Of a stretch of 64,000 nt of DNA, positions 9,326 to 18,497 are shown in pieces. Both the position numbers and the translations under genes were made by a program. Source of the stretch: Bacteroidaceae bacterium (GTDB lineage Bacteria; Bacteroidota; Bacteroidia; Bacteroidales; Bacteroidaceae); NCBI GenBank assembly GCA_017429945.1, contig JAFRNY010000080.1, forward strand, positions 1-64,000, given 5' to 3'. The notes beneath the pieces were generated by a model, which was given only the letters and a program-made list of their open reading frames with translations, was not told the DNA's origin and did no database searches. Numbering within the stretch: the first letter of the stretch is position 1; every line of letters starts with the position of its first letter.

Positions 9326-10912
9326 ATGAAGAAGATTCTCATGTTAGCTGCTGTGGCCTGCTGCTCGCTTATGGCAAGCGCACAGTCGCTCTCCGTAACC
9401 GACAAAGATTGGCACTGGGAGAAAGGAACTATTGTCATCAACACACCTGCGCGTGCTGCAGGGCAGACCGATGTCCTGCAACTTACGGCTCCGAAGCTCG
9501 AGACCGTTCGCGTGGCTTTCGTAGGTCTGGGCATGCGCGGCCCTGGTGCCGTAGCTCGCTGGACTTACATCCCCGGCGTTCAGATTGTGGCTCTCTGCGA
9601 CTATGAGGAAGCCCGCGCCGAAGCCTGCCAGAAGTATCTGCGCCAGGCCGGTCTGCCCCCTGCCGCCATCTATAGTGGCGAGAAGGGCTATGAGGAAGTT
9701 TGCAAGCGCCCTGATGTAGATATTGTTTACGTCGCTACCGACTGGGACCATCATTTCCCCGTAGCCAAATGTGCTCTCGAGAATGGCAAGCACACCGCCA
9801 TCGAAGTGCCGTCGGCAATGAATCTGGCACAGTGCTGGGAGCTCATAGAGCTTTCTGAGCGCACGCGCAAGCACTGCATGATTCTCGAGAACTGCTGCTA
9901 CGACTGGTATGAGCTCAATGCCATGAACATGGCTCAGCACGGCGTCTTCGGCGAGATCCTCCGCGGCGAGGGTGCTTACATCCACAACCTCGACGACTTC
10001 TGGGACTACTATTGGAAGAATCCCAATGGCTCCGACCCCGACAAGCTCGGATGGCGTATGAAGTACAATATGGAGAACCGCGGCGACGTTTATGCCACCC
10101 ACGGCTTGGGCCCTGTGGCTCTGACGATGAACATCCATCGCGGCGACCGCTTCACCACTCTCGTTGCTATGGACACCAAGGCTGTCCACGGTCCTGACTA
10201 CGTCGAGGCCAAGACGGGCAAGCGCCCCACTAACTATCGCAACGGCGACCAGACGACCACTCTCATGCGCACCGCCGAGGGTAAGGTCGTTGAGATTCAG
10301 CACAACGTCATGAATCCTCAGCCCTACAACCGTCTGTTCAAGCTCACAGGCACCAAGGGTTATGCCACCAAGTACCCCGAGCAGCACTTCGCCCTCGACA
10401 AGAGCCAGCTCAGCGCCAGCGGCGTGGCACCCAAGGTCGACGACCTCTCGAGCCACGGCTTCCTGCCCAAGGCCGAGCATGATGCCCTCGTAGAGAAGTA
10501 CACCCACCCCATCATCAAGAAGTATGGCGAGATGGCTCAGAAGGTCGGCGGTCACGGCGGCATGGATTTCTTCATGGACGCCCGCCTCGTCTACTGCCTG
10601 CAGAACGGACTGCCTCTCGATATGGACGTTTACGACCTTGCCGAATGGTGCTGCCTGGCTGAGTTGGGCGCTCTGTCGATGGACAACAACTGCGCCAGCG
10701 TAGCCTTCCCCGACTTCACGCGCGGCGCCTGGAACAAGGTGCAGGGCTTCCAGTTCGCCTGGGCTTCTCCTGAGGCTGAGGCCGCTGCAGAGGCTGCTGC
10801 CAAGGCCAGCACCGAGGCTCAGAAGGCCATGTGCGCCAAGAAGAAGCTTTGGGAGAAGTACGACAAAGCCCAGATCAAGAAGACGAAGAAGATTCATCCC
10901 AAAAAACGTTAA
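9326..10912 (+). CDS. Gfo/Idh/MocA-type NAD-dependent glycoside hydrolase, GH109-like
   Basis: A 528-residue protein with signal peptide (about 1-20, MASAQ cleavage region). Residues about 50-190 are a Rossmann fold (VRVAFVGLGMRGPGAVARW, then VALCDYEEARAEAC). The GGHGGMDFFMDARLVYCLQN segment near residue 410 is typical of GH109, whose members cleave alpha-N-acetylgalactosamine by an NAD-dependent redox mechanism. Export fits GH109 rather than a cytosolic dehydrogenase. The last 45 residues are an Ala/Lys-rich tail (EAEAAAEAAAKAS, ending KKIHPKKR), probably a charged linker or surface tether. Mucin O-glycan or blood-group A trimming is a plausible role but not shown by sequence. A terminator follows, so it is likely monocistronic. 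Confidence 0.85.
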   Translation: MKKILMLAAVACCSLMASAQSLSVTDKDWHWEKGTIVINTPARAAGQTDVLQLTAPKLETVRVAFVGLGMRGPGAVARWTYIPGVQIVALCDYEEARAEACQKYLRQAGLPPAAIYSGEKGYEEVCKRPDVDIVYVATDWDHHFPVAKCALENGKHTAIEVPSAMNLAQCWELIELSERTRKHCMILENCCYDWYELNAMNMAQHGVFGEILRGEGAYIHNLDDFWDYYWKNPNGSDPDKLGWRMKYNMENRGDVYATHGLGPVALTMNIHRGDRFTTLVAMDTKAVHGPDYVEAKTGKRPTNYRNGDQTTTLMRTAEGKVVEIQHNVMNPQPYNRLFKLTGTKGYATKYPEQHFALDKSQLSASGVAPKVDDLSSHGFLPKAEHDALVEKYTHPIIKKYGEMAQKVGGHGGMDFFMDARLVYCLQNGLPLDMDVYDLAEWCCLAELGALSMDNNCASVAFPDFTRGAWNKVQGFQFAWASPEAEAAAEAAAKASTEAQKAMCAKKKLWEKYDKAQIKKTKKIHPKKR

Positions 10913-10969
10913 ATATCTGCAAGACGTTGCCGCCAGCCTCGTGCTTGGCACACATCTTGCCACCCTACA

Positions 10970-11000
10970 AGAGGGCGCGGCAGTCCGCGTCCTCTTTTTT
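10970..11000 (+). terminator. Rho-independent terminator after the GH109-type gene
   Basis: An 11-bp stem with one G-U pair (10970-10980 with 10985-10995), loop CAGT, followed by a run of T. Confidence 0.85.
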
Positions 11001-11010
11001 ATTAAATGCA

Positions 11011-11757
11011 ATGAATATGAAAGACTACATCGAAATCAACGACAACTACGATCGTGGCGAAGGACGCTACGTAAGTTCATCGCGCAGCATAGGTTTCTCG
11101 GGCGTGATGTCGCGCGTCTATCTCTGGATGACGGCGGCATTGCTGCTCACTGCAGCCTCAGCCTATCTCACCATAAGCTCACCCACGATGTTGCAGCTCA
11201 TCTACGGCAACAGCGCCGCAATATGGGTGCTCTGCATCGCCGAGCTGGCTCTGGTGATGGGCGTCTCGTGGGGCATCAACCGCCTGTCGCCTACGATGGC
11301 CACGGCGCTCTTCCTGCTCTACTCCGTGCTCAACGGCCTTACGCTCTCGAGCATCTTCTTTGCCTACAGCACAGGCACTATCTATCAGGCCTTCGCAGCC
11401 TCGGCCCTGACCTTCGGCGCCATGAGCCTGTTCGGTGCTACAACCAAGCGCGACCTTTCGGGCCTGGGCGGCATTCTGCTGATGGCCCTGATAGGCTTGA
11501 TCATAGCCTCGGTCATCAACATTTTCTGGGCTAATTCCACCTTCGACGTCATCATCACCTACGTCGGCGTCTTCATCTTCGTCGGCCTCACGGCTTACGA
11601 CACTCAGAAGATCAAGGCCATGAGCGAGGCTGCCGAGGTCTATGGCGACGCTGCTGCTCCGCGGCGCGTGGCAATCCTCGGAGCGCTGTCGCTTTACCTG
11701 GATTTCATCAACCTTTTCCTCTACATCTTACGTCTTATGGGGCGTAGCAGAGATTAA
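11011..11757 (+). CDS. Bax inhibitor-1/YccA family membrane protein
   Basis: A 248-residue integral membrane protein with about seven hydrophobic segments after a short polar N-terminus (MNMKDYIEINDNYDRGEGRY). The pattern SRVYLWMTAALLLTAASAYL, repeated short helices and the C-terminal DTQKIK...LGALSLYLDFINLFLYILR match BI-1/YccA (UPF0005), a family of pH-sensitive calcium-leak channels; the bacterial role is poorly defined. The reading frame is open further upstream, but that stretch covers the previous gene's terminator, so the ATG at 11011 (or 11017) is the start. Confidence 0.9.
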   Translation: MNMKDYIEINDNYDRGEGRYVSSSRSIGFSGVMSRVYLWMTAALLLTAASAYLTISSPTMLQLIYGNSAAIWVLCIAELALVMGVSWGINRLSPTMATALFLLYSVLNGLTLSSIFFAYSTGTIYQAFAASALTFGAMSLFGATTKRDLSGLGGILLMALIGLIIASVINIFWANSTFDVIITYVGVFIFVGLTAYDTQKIKAMSEAAEVYGDAAAPRRVAILGALSLYLDFINLFLYILRLMGRSRD

Positions 11758-11792
11758 TTCACTGACATTTTGGCATAAAATTTATTAAAAGC

Positions 11793-11823
11793 TTTGCCGT
11801 TCACGCGGCTTTGCGTAACTTTG
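11793..11823 (+). promoter_or_regulatory. Promoter for rlmN and the DUF4837 gene
   Basis: TTTG at 11793-11796, a 19-base spacer, then TAACTTTG at 11816-11823: a full Bacteroidetes promoter. Transcription would begin near 11830 and give a leader of about 90 bases before the ATG at 11924. Confidence 0.8.
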
Positions 11824-11923
11824 CGGCGCAGTAGGCATCATCACGACGATGATTTCTGCTGCGCCTCTTAATATTATAATTAATGTACGCGCGTGTGAGA
11901 CCCTCAGGCACGTGGCACGAGAT

Positions 11924-12967
11924 ATGACAGAGAACGAACAAGTGAAACCAGTGCTCCTGGGCATGACGCCCGAGCAGCTCAAGGCCGTCGTTGCGGAGTT
12001 GGGCATGCCGGCCTTTGCCGCAAAGCAACTGACTCAATGGATCTACCAGAAGGGCGAAAGCGACATTCAGCGCATGAGCAATATCAGCGTGGCCGCCCGT
12101 CAGAAGCTGGAAGAGCACTATGATTCAGGTTTCCGCGCTCCGGTGGCTGAGCAGCACAGCGCCGACGGCACGGCCAAATACCTCTTCCCAACGCTCGACG
12201 GGCAATTCGTGGAGACCGTCTTCATCCCCGACGACGATCGTGGCACGGTGTGCGTCAGCTGTCAGGTGGGGTGTAAAATGGCTTGCCAGTTCTGCATGAC
12301 CGGCCGTCAGGGCTTCCAGGGCCAGCTCACAGTGGCTGATATCCTGAATCAAGTCTATTCGCTGCCCGAGCGTGAGCGCCTCACCAACATCGTTTTCATG
12401 GGTCAGGGCGAACCGCTCGACAATCTCGACGCCGTGCTCGCAGCCACGCGCTTCCTCATGGCCGACTACGGTTGGGCATGGAGCCCGAGGCGCATCACCG
12501 TGTCGACCTGCGGCCTGCGCAAGGGCCTGAAGCGCTTCCTCGACGAGAGTCCGTGCCACCTGGCCATAAGCCTCCACAATCCCTTCCCCGAAGAGCGCGC
12601 GGCCATCATGCCTGCCGAGCGCAGCTACTCTGTCACGGAGATGCTTGAACTGCTGCGCGAGTACGACTGGACGGGCCAGCGTCGCCTCTCGTTTGAGTAT
12701 ATCATCTTCGGCGGAGCCAACGACAGCAACCGCTATGCCCGCGAACTCGTGCGCCTGCTCAGCGGCCTGGAGTGCCGTGTCAACCTCATACGTTGGCATG
12801 CCCTGCCCGGCGAAGAGCGCTTCCACGAAGCCGATGCCACGCGCATGGCAGCCTTCCGCGACTATCTCACGCACCGTGGCCTGCGTTGCACCATACGTGC
12901 CTCGCGCGGTCAGGACATTGATGCAGCGTGCGGATTGCTTAATACGAAGGAGCAGTCAAAAGTTTGA
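11924..12967 (+). CDS. rlmN: 23S rRNA (adenine2503-C2)-methyltransferase RlmN
   Basis: A 347-residue radical SAM enzyme that methylates C2 of A2503 in 23S rRNA and A37 of some tRNAs. The cluster CKMACQFCMTGRQGF carries the CxxxCxxC motif for the 4Fe-4S cluster; VFMGQGEPLDN and RRITVSTCGL are RlmN signatures. A conserved Cys in the C-terminal part (RCTIRASRGQDIDAACG) is the methyl-carrying residue. The start at 11924 (MTENEQ) is preferred over an in-frame ATG at 11849 because the length then fits the family and the extra N-terminus shows no similarity. The DUF4837 gene follows after 27 bases in the same direction. Confidence 0.95.
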   Translation: MTENEQVKPVLLGMTPEQLKAVVAELGMPAFAAKQLTQWIYQKGESDIQRMSNISVAARQKLEEHYDSGFRAPVAEQHSADGTAKYLFPTLDGQFVETVFIPDDDRGTVCVSCQVGCKMACQFCMTGRQGFQGQLTVADILNQVYSLPERERLTNIVFMGQGEPLDNLDAVLAATRFLMADYGWAWSPRRITVSTCGLRKGLKRFLDESPCHLAISLHNPFPEERAAIMPAERSYSVTEMLELLREYDWTGQRRLSFEYIIFGGANDSNRYARELVRLLSGLECRVNLIRWHALPGEERFHEADATRMAAFRDYLTHRGLRCTIRASRGQDIDAACGLLNTKEQSKV

Positions 12968-12994
12968 AGTTTAAGGTTTAAAGTTTAAAGAAAG

Positions 12995-14074
12995 ATGCGT
13001 AACAGATATTCATTATCCATTGTCCATTTGTCTTTTGCCATCGTTCTGACGATGGTGCTCGCCTCGTGTAAGAAAGAGTTCGTGATGCCTCGGGCCAGCG
13101 GACGCCCTTATGAGGTGATGGTGGTCATGAGCGACCGCGACTGGGAATCCACCCAAGGCCGTGCCCTCTTCACTGTGCTCGACACCGACATCCCCGGTCT
13201 GCCCCAGCCCGAGCGCTCGTTCCACATCTCGCACGTCGAGCCGCAGCACTTCGACCACATCCTCAACATCTTCCGTAACATCATCCTCGTCGATATCAAC
13301 AAGCAGATCTACACTAAGACGTCGATGAAGTTCACCCGCGACAAGTATTCCATCGGCCAGATAGTGCTCACCATCCAGAGCCCCACGCCAGAGGAGTTTG
13401 CCGACTTCTGCTTCGACCATGGCCAGGACATCATCGACTTCCTGACGAAGATGGAAATGAACCGTCTCATCAAGGAACTCAAGGACAAATATTCCACAAA
13501 GACGGCCGAGCTGGCCAAGGAGCTCTTCGACTGCGAACTCCATGCCCCCGACGAGATAAAGAGCTACAAGCGAGGCAAGGATTTCTTCTGGACCAGTTCC
13601 AACGGAGCCTCGGGTATGGTGAATATTTGCATGTACAGCTACCCCTACGAAGGCCCTCAGACTTTCAACAAGCAATATGTCCTGGCTAAGCGCGACAGCG
13701 TAATGGCCGCAAACATCCCCGGCACGCTGCCCTCGATGCACATGGCCACCGACACGCTCTGCACTACCGTCAAGCCCATCACAGTCCACAACCAATACGC
13801 CCTCGAGGCTCGCGGACTATGGTATATGGAGAACGACGGCATGGGAGGCCCCTTCGTAAGCCACTCGCGCGTCGACACTACCCGTAACATCGTCATCGTC
13901 GTCGAAGGCTTCGTCTTCGCTCCCGAGAAGATGAAGCGCGGACTCATGCGTCGTCTCGAAGGGTCGCTCTACACCCTCAACCTGCCCGACGAGCAGACGT
14001 CGCCCATCGTCACGACGATGGAAGAGGTGGCAGTCACGGCCGAGGACCGCAAGGCCGCGCGGCAGCAAAAGTAG
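12995..14074 (+). CDS. DUF4837 family lipoprotein (copy 1)
   Basis: A 359-residue predicted lipoprotein: hydrophobic signal then lipobox LASC with the lipidated Cys at about 24. The body matches DUF4837, a Bacteroidetes family of unknown function (RPYEVMVVMSDRDWES at the start, NDGMGGPFVSHSRVDT near the C-terminus). A second member is at 34071-35075; both share a KRDSVMAANIPG-type segment. It lies 27 bases after rlmN and is probably co-transcribed. The DNA for the signal peptide resembles the ATTATCCATTGTCCATT low-complexity repeats seen elsewhere here. Confidence 0.85.
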   Translation: MRNRYSLSIVHLSFAIVLTMVLASCKKEFVMPRASGRPYEVMVVMSDRDWESTQGRALFTVLDTDIPGLPQPERSFHISHVEPQHFDHILNIFRNIILVDINKQIYTKTSMKFTRDKYSIGQIVLTIQSPTPEEFADFCFDHGQDIIDFLTKMEMNRLIKELKDKYSTKTAELAKELFDCELHAPDEIKSYKRGKDFFWTSSNGASGMVNICMYSYPYEGPQTFNKQYVLAKRDSVMAANIPGTLPSMHMATDTLCTTVKPITVHNQYALEARGLWYMENDGMGGPFVSHSRVDTTRNIVIVVEGFVFAPEKMKRGLMRRLEGSLYTLNLPDEQTSPIVTTMEEVAVTAEDRKAARQQK

Positions 14075-14076
14075 GG

Positions 14077-14206
14077 CAATACAACCGGTCGCATTCGGCA
14101 ATACAACCGGTCACATCCGGCAATTCAACCGGTCGCATCCGACAGTTTAACCGGTCGCATCAGCCGATTCAACCGGTCGCATCCGGCAATTCAACCAGTC
14201 GCATTC
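14077..14206. repeat. Tandem array, six units of exactly 22 bases, ACCGGTCG core
   Basis: ACCGGTCG or a one-base variant starts at 14084, 14106, 14128, 14150, 14172 and 14194: six units spaced exactly 22 bases, with TTC/TAC before and CAT after. It begins right after the DUF4837 stop. The rest of the gap (14207-14378) shows no gene or clear signal. Related arrays are at 28297 and 55136. Confidence 0.9.
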
Positions 14207-14378
14207 GTCATTCGGCCTCGAGCGAACAACCCGAACCCTCGGCTTCATCGGCCCGAACCATCATCGGCCCGTTTCCTGCGGCTTAGTCATCATTCGCTAC
14301 GAGCCCTTTGACAAGACTCCCCACGATGTATGAAATAAAAAGATATATAAATTCAACATACTCAAACAAATAATAGCA

Positions 14379-15446
14379 ATGGAAAAACTTAAAATAGGCA
14401 TCACTCATGGCGACCCTAACGGTATAGGCTATGAGATTATCTTCAAGACATTCGCCGACCCGGCGATGCTCGACCTTTGCACCCCCATTATCTATGGTTC
14501 GCCCAAGGTGGCCAGCTACCACCGCAAGTCGCTCGACCTGCAGACGAATTTCACCACTATAAATTCTCCCGCAGATGCTGTCGACGGAGCCCTCAACCTT
14601 ATTCACTCCACGGCCGACGAGGTTAAGATAGACCTCGGACAGCCTACCGAGGAGGCTGGTCGTGCAGCCTTCGTGGCCCTCGAGCGTGCCATCAAGGACT
14701 GGCGTGCCGGGCAGCTCGATGCCGTAGTCACGGCGCCCATCAACAAGCACACCATTCAGAACGAATCGTTCAACTTCCCTGGCCACACCGAGTACATCGC
14801 CAACCGCGTTGGCCACGACGGGCAGGAGCCCCTGATGATACTCATGACCGAGCAGTTGCGCGTGGCCCTCGTGACTACACATCTGCCCATTGCCGACGTG
14901 GCCGGGCAAATCACCGAGGAGCGCGTGCTCTCGCGGCTGCGCCTGCTTTATGCCTCGCTCTGCCGCGACTTCGCACTCTCCAATCCGCGCATCGCTGTGC
15001 TGGCCCTGAATCCGCATTCTGGCGAGAGCGGCCTGCTCGGCACCGAAGAGCAGACGGCAATAGCTCCAGCCATGGCTAAGGCTGCCGACGAAGGCATTGT
15101 CGCCTACGGACCTTTCGCCGCCGACGGCTTCTTCGGCACACGGGCCTACGAGCACTACGATGCCGTGCTGGCCATGTACCACGACCAGGGCCTGGCGCCA
15201 TTCAAGATGTTGGCTATGGCCGATGGCGTCAATTTCACCGCCGGGCTCGACATCGTCCGCACCAGTCCCGACCACGGCACAGGCTACGACATCGCTGGGC
15301 GAGGTGTTGCTGACGAGAACTCGTTCCGTCAGGCCATCTATGCTGCCATCGACATCAGTCGCAACCGCCAGGCGTGGGACGAGGCTCATGCCAACCCTCT
15401 CGAGAAACTGTATATTGATAAACGCGACCGCAGCGAACGCGGCTGA
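14379..15446 (+). CDS. pdxA: 4-hydroxythreonine-4-phosphate dehydrogenase PdxA
   Basis: A 355-residue enzyme of the DXP-dependent vitamin B6 pathway; it oxidises 4-phosphohydroxy-L-threonine with NAD to feed PdxJ. Hallmarks are GITHGDPNGIGYEI at the start, VTAPINKHTIQ, the metal ligand segment FPGHTEYIA, LNPHSGESGLLG and YHDQGLAPFKMLA. Length fits the family. The sigma-54 activator gene begins 2 bases after its stop, so the two are co-transcribed. Confidence 0.95.
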   Translation: MEKLKIGITHGDPNGIGYEIIFKTFADPAMLDLCTPIIYGSPKVASYHRKSLDLQTNFTTINSPADAVDGALNLIHSTADEVKIDLGQPTEEAGRAAFVALERAIKDWRAGQLDAVVTAPINKHTIQNESFNFPGHTEYIANRVGHDGQEPLMILMTEQLRVALVTTHLPIADVAGQITEERVLSRLRLLYASLCRDFALSNPRIAVLALNPHSGESGLLGTEEQTAIAPAMAKAADEGIVAYGPFAADGFFGTRAYEHYDAVLAMYHDQGLAPFKMLAMADGVNFTAGLDIVRTSPDHGTGYDIAGRGVADENSFRQAIYAAIDISRNRQAWDEAHANPLEKLYIDKRDRSERG

Positions 15447-15448
15447 TA

Positions 15449-16708
15449 ATGAACGCTAAAGACCTACAACCCATAAAACAGCGCTACGGCATCGTGGGAA
15501 ACTGCGAAGCCCTGAACCACGCCATCGACACCGCCTTGCAGGTGGCCAAGACCGACCTCTCGGTGCTTATCACCGGCGAGAGTGGCGTCGGCAAGGAAAT
15601 CATTCCGCGCCTCATCCACGACAACAGCCTCCGCCGCACACGTAAGTATTTTGCCATCAACTGCGGAAGCATTCCAGAGGGCACCATCGACAGCGAACTC
15701 TTCGGCCACGAGAAAGGCGCCTTCACCGGAGCCATTGGTGAGCACGAAGGCTACTTCGGCTCTGCCGACGGCGGTACGCTCTTCCTCGACGAGGTCGGCG
15801 AACTGCCCCTGAGCACCCAGGCCCGTTTGCTGCGTGTGCTCGAGAACGGCGAATACATCCGCGTGGGCTCCAGCGAAGTGCGCAAGACCAATGTGCGCGT
15901 TGTGGCAGCCACCAACGTCAACATTCAGATGGCCATCCGCGATGGCAAATTCCGCGAGGACCTCTTCTACCGTCTCAACACGATACCCATAAAGATGCCT
16001 CCGTTGCGCGAGCGCGGCGACGATATACTCTTGCTGTTCAAGAAATTCGCAATGGAGATTGCAGTCAAGTATCAGATGCCCGAGCGCATATCCCTCTCGC
16101 CCGAAGCCGAGGAGGTGATGAAGCGCTACAAATGGCCCGGCAACGTTCGCCAGCTGAAGAACATTACGGAGCAGATGTCCATTCTCATGCGCGACTCCCG
16201 CATCGTCACCCCGGCTGTGCTCTCCGACTACGAGATATGGCCTACCATAGAGGAGAACGGAGGTCTCGTGCGCGTAAGCCAGACTTCGGGCGGTGTCCAC
16301 TCCTACGACAGCGAGCGCGAGATGCTCTTCCAGATGATCAATGCCCTCCACCGTGAGGTCAGCGACCTCAAGCAGCAGCTATCGACAATGGCCCCCGTGG
16401 CGCCCACTTCCGTGCACGTGGCATCCAACGTGCCCGTGGCTGATGCAGAGGTAGTGCCCGTAGTGAGCCACGCGCATCTGCAACAGCCGATCGTAAGCCC
16501 TCCTCACGTGGCCCCGCACGCCGATGCCACCCCTTATGCCGAGGAGTATGTCGAGGAATCTCTTTCGATTGAAGAACAAGAGAAGCGCCTCATCATCAAA
16601 GCATTGGAGAAAAACCGCGGCCGCCGCAAGAAAGCTGCCGAAGAACTCCATATCAGCGAACGAACTCTTTACCGTAAGATAAAAGAATATGGCCTCGAAG
16701 AAATGTAA
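15449..16708 (+). CDS. Sigma-54-dependent transcriptional activator, AAA+ and Fis HTH
   Basis: A 419-residue activator. The AAA+ domain has Walker A GESGVGKE (about 43-50), the sigma-54 contact loop GAFTGA (about 91-96) and Walker [14 protein letters not shown] Fis-type helix-turn-helix closes the protein ([20 protein letters not shown]). There is no receiver or PAS domain at the N-terminus, so control must come through partners or expression; the Pro/Val-rich segment (about 310-370) before the HTH is a linker. The final 20 bases overlap the lptE gene, which it may regulate along with envelope functions (inference from context). Confidence 0.92.
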   Translation: MNAKDLQPIKQRYGIVGNCEALNHAIDTALQVAKTDLSVLITGESGVGKEIIPRLIHDNSLRRTRKYFAINCGSIPEGTIDSELFGHEKGAFTGAIGEHEGYFGSADGGTLFLDEVGELPLSTQARLLRVLENGEYIRVGSSEVRKTNVRVVAATNVNIQMAIRDGKFREDLFYRLNTIPIKMPPLRERGDDILLLFKKFAMEIAVKYQMPERISLSPEAEEVMKRYKWPGNVRQLKNITEQMSILMRDSRIVTPAVLSDYEIWPTIEENGGLVRVSQTSGGVHSYDSEREMLFQMINALHREVSDLKQQLSTMAPVAPTSVHVASNVPVADAEVVPVVSHAHLQQPIVSPPHVAPHADATPYAEEYVEESLSIEEQEKRLIIKALEKNRGRRKKAAEELHISERTLYRKIKEYGLEEM

Positions 16709-17225
16709 TAAGCTGTCAGCATTGGCGCGCCTCATGGCGGTCGGCATATTCTCGTTCATCGTGGTGTCATGCGCCATCAGCTACCGCTTCAATGGCGCCA
16801 GCATCGACTACACCAAGACGAAAACCATACAGATCGACCAGTTCCCCATACGCTCGGCTTACGTCTGGGCGCCGATGCAATCGATCTTCAATAACCGCCT
16901 CACCGACATCTTCGCTCAGCAGACCAAACTGCAGCAAGTGAAGCGCGGCGGCGACCTCATCATTGCCGGCGAGATCACAGGCTTCGACCAGTTCAACAAG
17001 GGCGTAGGCAGCGATGGCTATAGCTCGCAGGTGCAGCTGAAGATGACCGTCAACGTCCGTTTCACCAACAACAAGAACCATAAGGAAGACTTCGAGCGAC
17101 AGTTCTCGGCCACGACCGAGTATGACGCTACACAGCAACTCGTCAACGTGCAGGAAGAACTTGTCACTCAGATGACTAAAGATATCACCGACCAAATCTT
17201 CAATGCCACCGTTGCCAACTGGTAA
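16689..17225 (+). CDS. lptE: LptE-family LPS-assembly lipoprotein
   Basis: A 178-residue predicted outer-membrane lipoprotein with lipobox IVVSC (Cys about 28) followed by the LptE-like SYRFNGASIDY. In gamma-proteobacteria LptE plugs the LptD barrel during LPS export; the Bacteroidetes family is assigned by distant similarity. The body alternates beta-strands with a helical C-terminus. The start overlaps the 3' end of the sigma-54 activator gene by 20 bases, a translational coupling arrangement. Confidence 0.85.
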   Translation: MASKKCNKLSALARLMAVGIFSFIVVSCAISYRFNGASIDYTKTKTIQIDQFPIRSAYVWAPMQSIFNNRLTDIFAQQTKLQQVKRGGDLIIAGEITGFDQFNKGVGSDGYSSQVQLKMTVNVRFTNNKNHKEDFERQFSATTEYDATQQLVNVQEELVTQMTKDITDQIFNATVANW

Positions 17226-17294
17226 GGGGTAGGCACGGGCTTTGCCCGTAGTTGAAAGCAGAAAGCTGAGAGCTTGAAACGCAGAAATAAATAT

Positions 17295-18083
17295 ATGCAA
17301 ACACTTCTTACCTACATCCGGAATCCGGAACTCCTCGACGCCGCAGCAGTAGCTGAAATCGGCGAGCTCGTGGAGCAATATCCCGCTTTCCAAGCCGCAC
17401 GGCTCCTCTACCTGCGTGGCCTCTATCAGCTGCAGGACGAGCGCTTCGGCAAGGAACTGAGCCGGGCGGCCATTTGTATGCCCGACCGCCAACGCCTCTT
17501 CGAACTCTTTGAGACAGAAGTCATCCAGGCTGCTATAGCGGCCGACACGCCGCCGTCGGCACTTCAAGCCCAGCCCGAAGTCAAGACTACCGACCGCACC
17601 CTCTCGCTCATCGACACATTCCTGGGCAAGCACCCCAAACAGCAGCCTAAGGCACGGCGCCCACGGCCCGCAGAGGCTGCAGTGGATTACACTGCCTACT
17701 TGCTGCAACTCGATGATGCCCAACCCGACGATGCCATGGCCGCCGACTCCACCGTGAGCGCGAGCGATGAGCCTGACAGCAAGGCAGCTACGTCCGTGGC
17801 ACCTTCCACAGCCCAGCAGCAATCCAATGAAGCCGAAGCCGAAGGAACTGTCGATGATGCCGACGACAACGATGGGCAAAACGACACTTCCGACACCTAT
17901 TTTACCGAGACTTTGGCACGAATTTACATCAAACAAGGCAAATATGCTAAGGCAATTGAAATAATTCGGCGAATAAGTTTGCTTTATCCACAAAAAAACC
18001 GTTACTTTGCAGACCAAATCCGGTTCCTCGAGAAATTATTGCTCAATGAGAGCTATAATCCGCAAACCGACGAAGCCGAATAA
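17295..18083 (+). CDS. TPR-like hypothetical protein
   Basis: A 262-residue cytoplasmic protein of unknown function. The N-terminal 90 residues are helical; the middle (about 90-190) is low-complexity, rich in Pro, Ala and Asp; the C-terminus (YFTETLARIYIKQGKYAKAI) looks like a tetratricopeptide repeat, suggesting a scaffold role. The start at MQTLLTYIRN (17295) is chosen over an ATG 21 bases upstream because the alignment-like core begins there; either is possible. It lies between lptE and secG, so it may assist envelope protein handling (inference). Confidence 0.7.
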   Translation: MQTLLTYIRNPELLDAAAVAEIGELVEQYPAFQAARLLYLRGLYQLQDERFGKELSRAAICMPDRQRLFELFETEVIQAAIAADTPPSALQAQPEVKTTDRTLSLIDTFLGKHPKQQPKARRPRPAEAAVDYTAYLLQLDDAQPDDAMAADSTVSASDEPDSKAATSVAPSTAQQQSNEAEAEGTVDDADDNDGQNDTSDTYFTETLARIYIKQGKYAKAIEIIRRISLLYPQKNRYFADQIRFLEKLLLNESYNPQTDEAE

Positions 18084-18116
18084 ACAGGAAATAATAATCA
18101 AAAATATCTAAACAAA

Positions 18117-18494
18117 ATGTACAATCTACTTGTAATCCTTGTGGTCATCGCATCAATCTTCATGTGCCTCATCGTGCTCATCCAGGAGTCGAAGGGAGGC
18201 GGACTTGCCAGCGGCTTCGCCAGCGGCAACCAGGTGATGGGCGTGCGCAAGACCACCGACGTCATTGAGAAACTCACATGGGGCTTGGCTGCCGCTATGG
18301 TAGTCTTCAGCATCGCATCCGTATTCTTCATTCCCCGCGCTACCGGCGACTCGTCAGTCATGGAAGGCGCAGCAACCGAACAGAAGGCTACGGCTCCCAC
18401 CAACCTGCCCGGCATTCCTGCCACCGACGTGCAGGAGACTCCCGCTGCTGATGCTCCCGCAGCTGAGGCTCCCACAGAGGCACCTGCTAACTAA
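18117..18494 (+). CDS. secG: Preprotein translocase subunit SecG
   Basis: A 125-residue membrane protein that supports SecYEG protein export. It has two hydrophobic segments (LLVILVVIASIFMCLIVLIQ and LTWGLAAAMVVFSIASVFFI) joined by the family signature QESKGGGLASGFASGNQVMG. The last 45 residues are an Ala/Pro/Thr-rich tail, common in Bacteroidetes SecG. The gene lies 33 bases after the TPR-like gene and 3 bases before the GH115 gene. Confidence 0.93.
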   Translation: MYNLLVILVVIASIFMCLIVLIQESKGGGLASGFASGNQVMGVRKTTDVIEKLTWGLAAAMVVFSIASVFFIPRATGDSSVMEGAATEQKATAPTNLPGIPATDVQETPAADAPAAEAPTEAPAN

Positions 18495-18497
18495 GCC

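Noticed and set aside
9344-11011. 555-codon minus-strand open frame
   Set aside because: Antisense to the GH109-type gene, with no recognisable motif; same GC effect.
11849-11923. 25-codon upstream extension of rlmN
   Set aside because: The extension has no similarity to RlmN proteins, and the ATG at 11924 gives the normal length.
14077-14206. CRISPR-like array
   Set aside because: Units are contiguous with a short shared core and a 22-base period; there are no unique spacers of 30 bases or more and no cas genes in the window.
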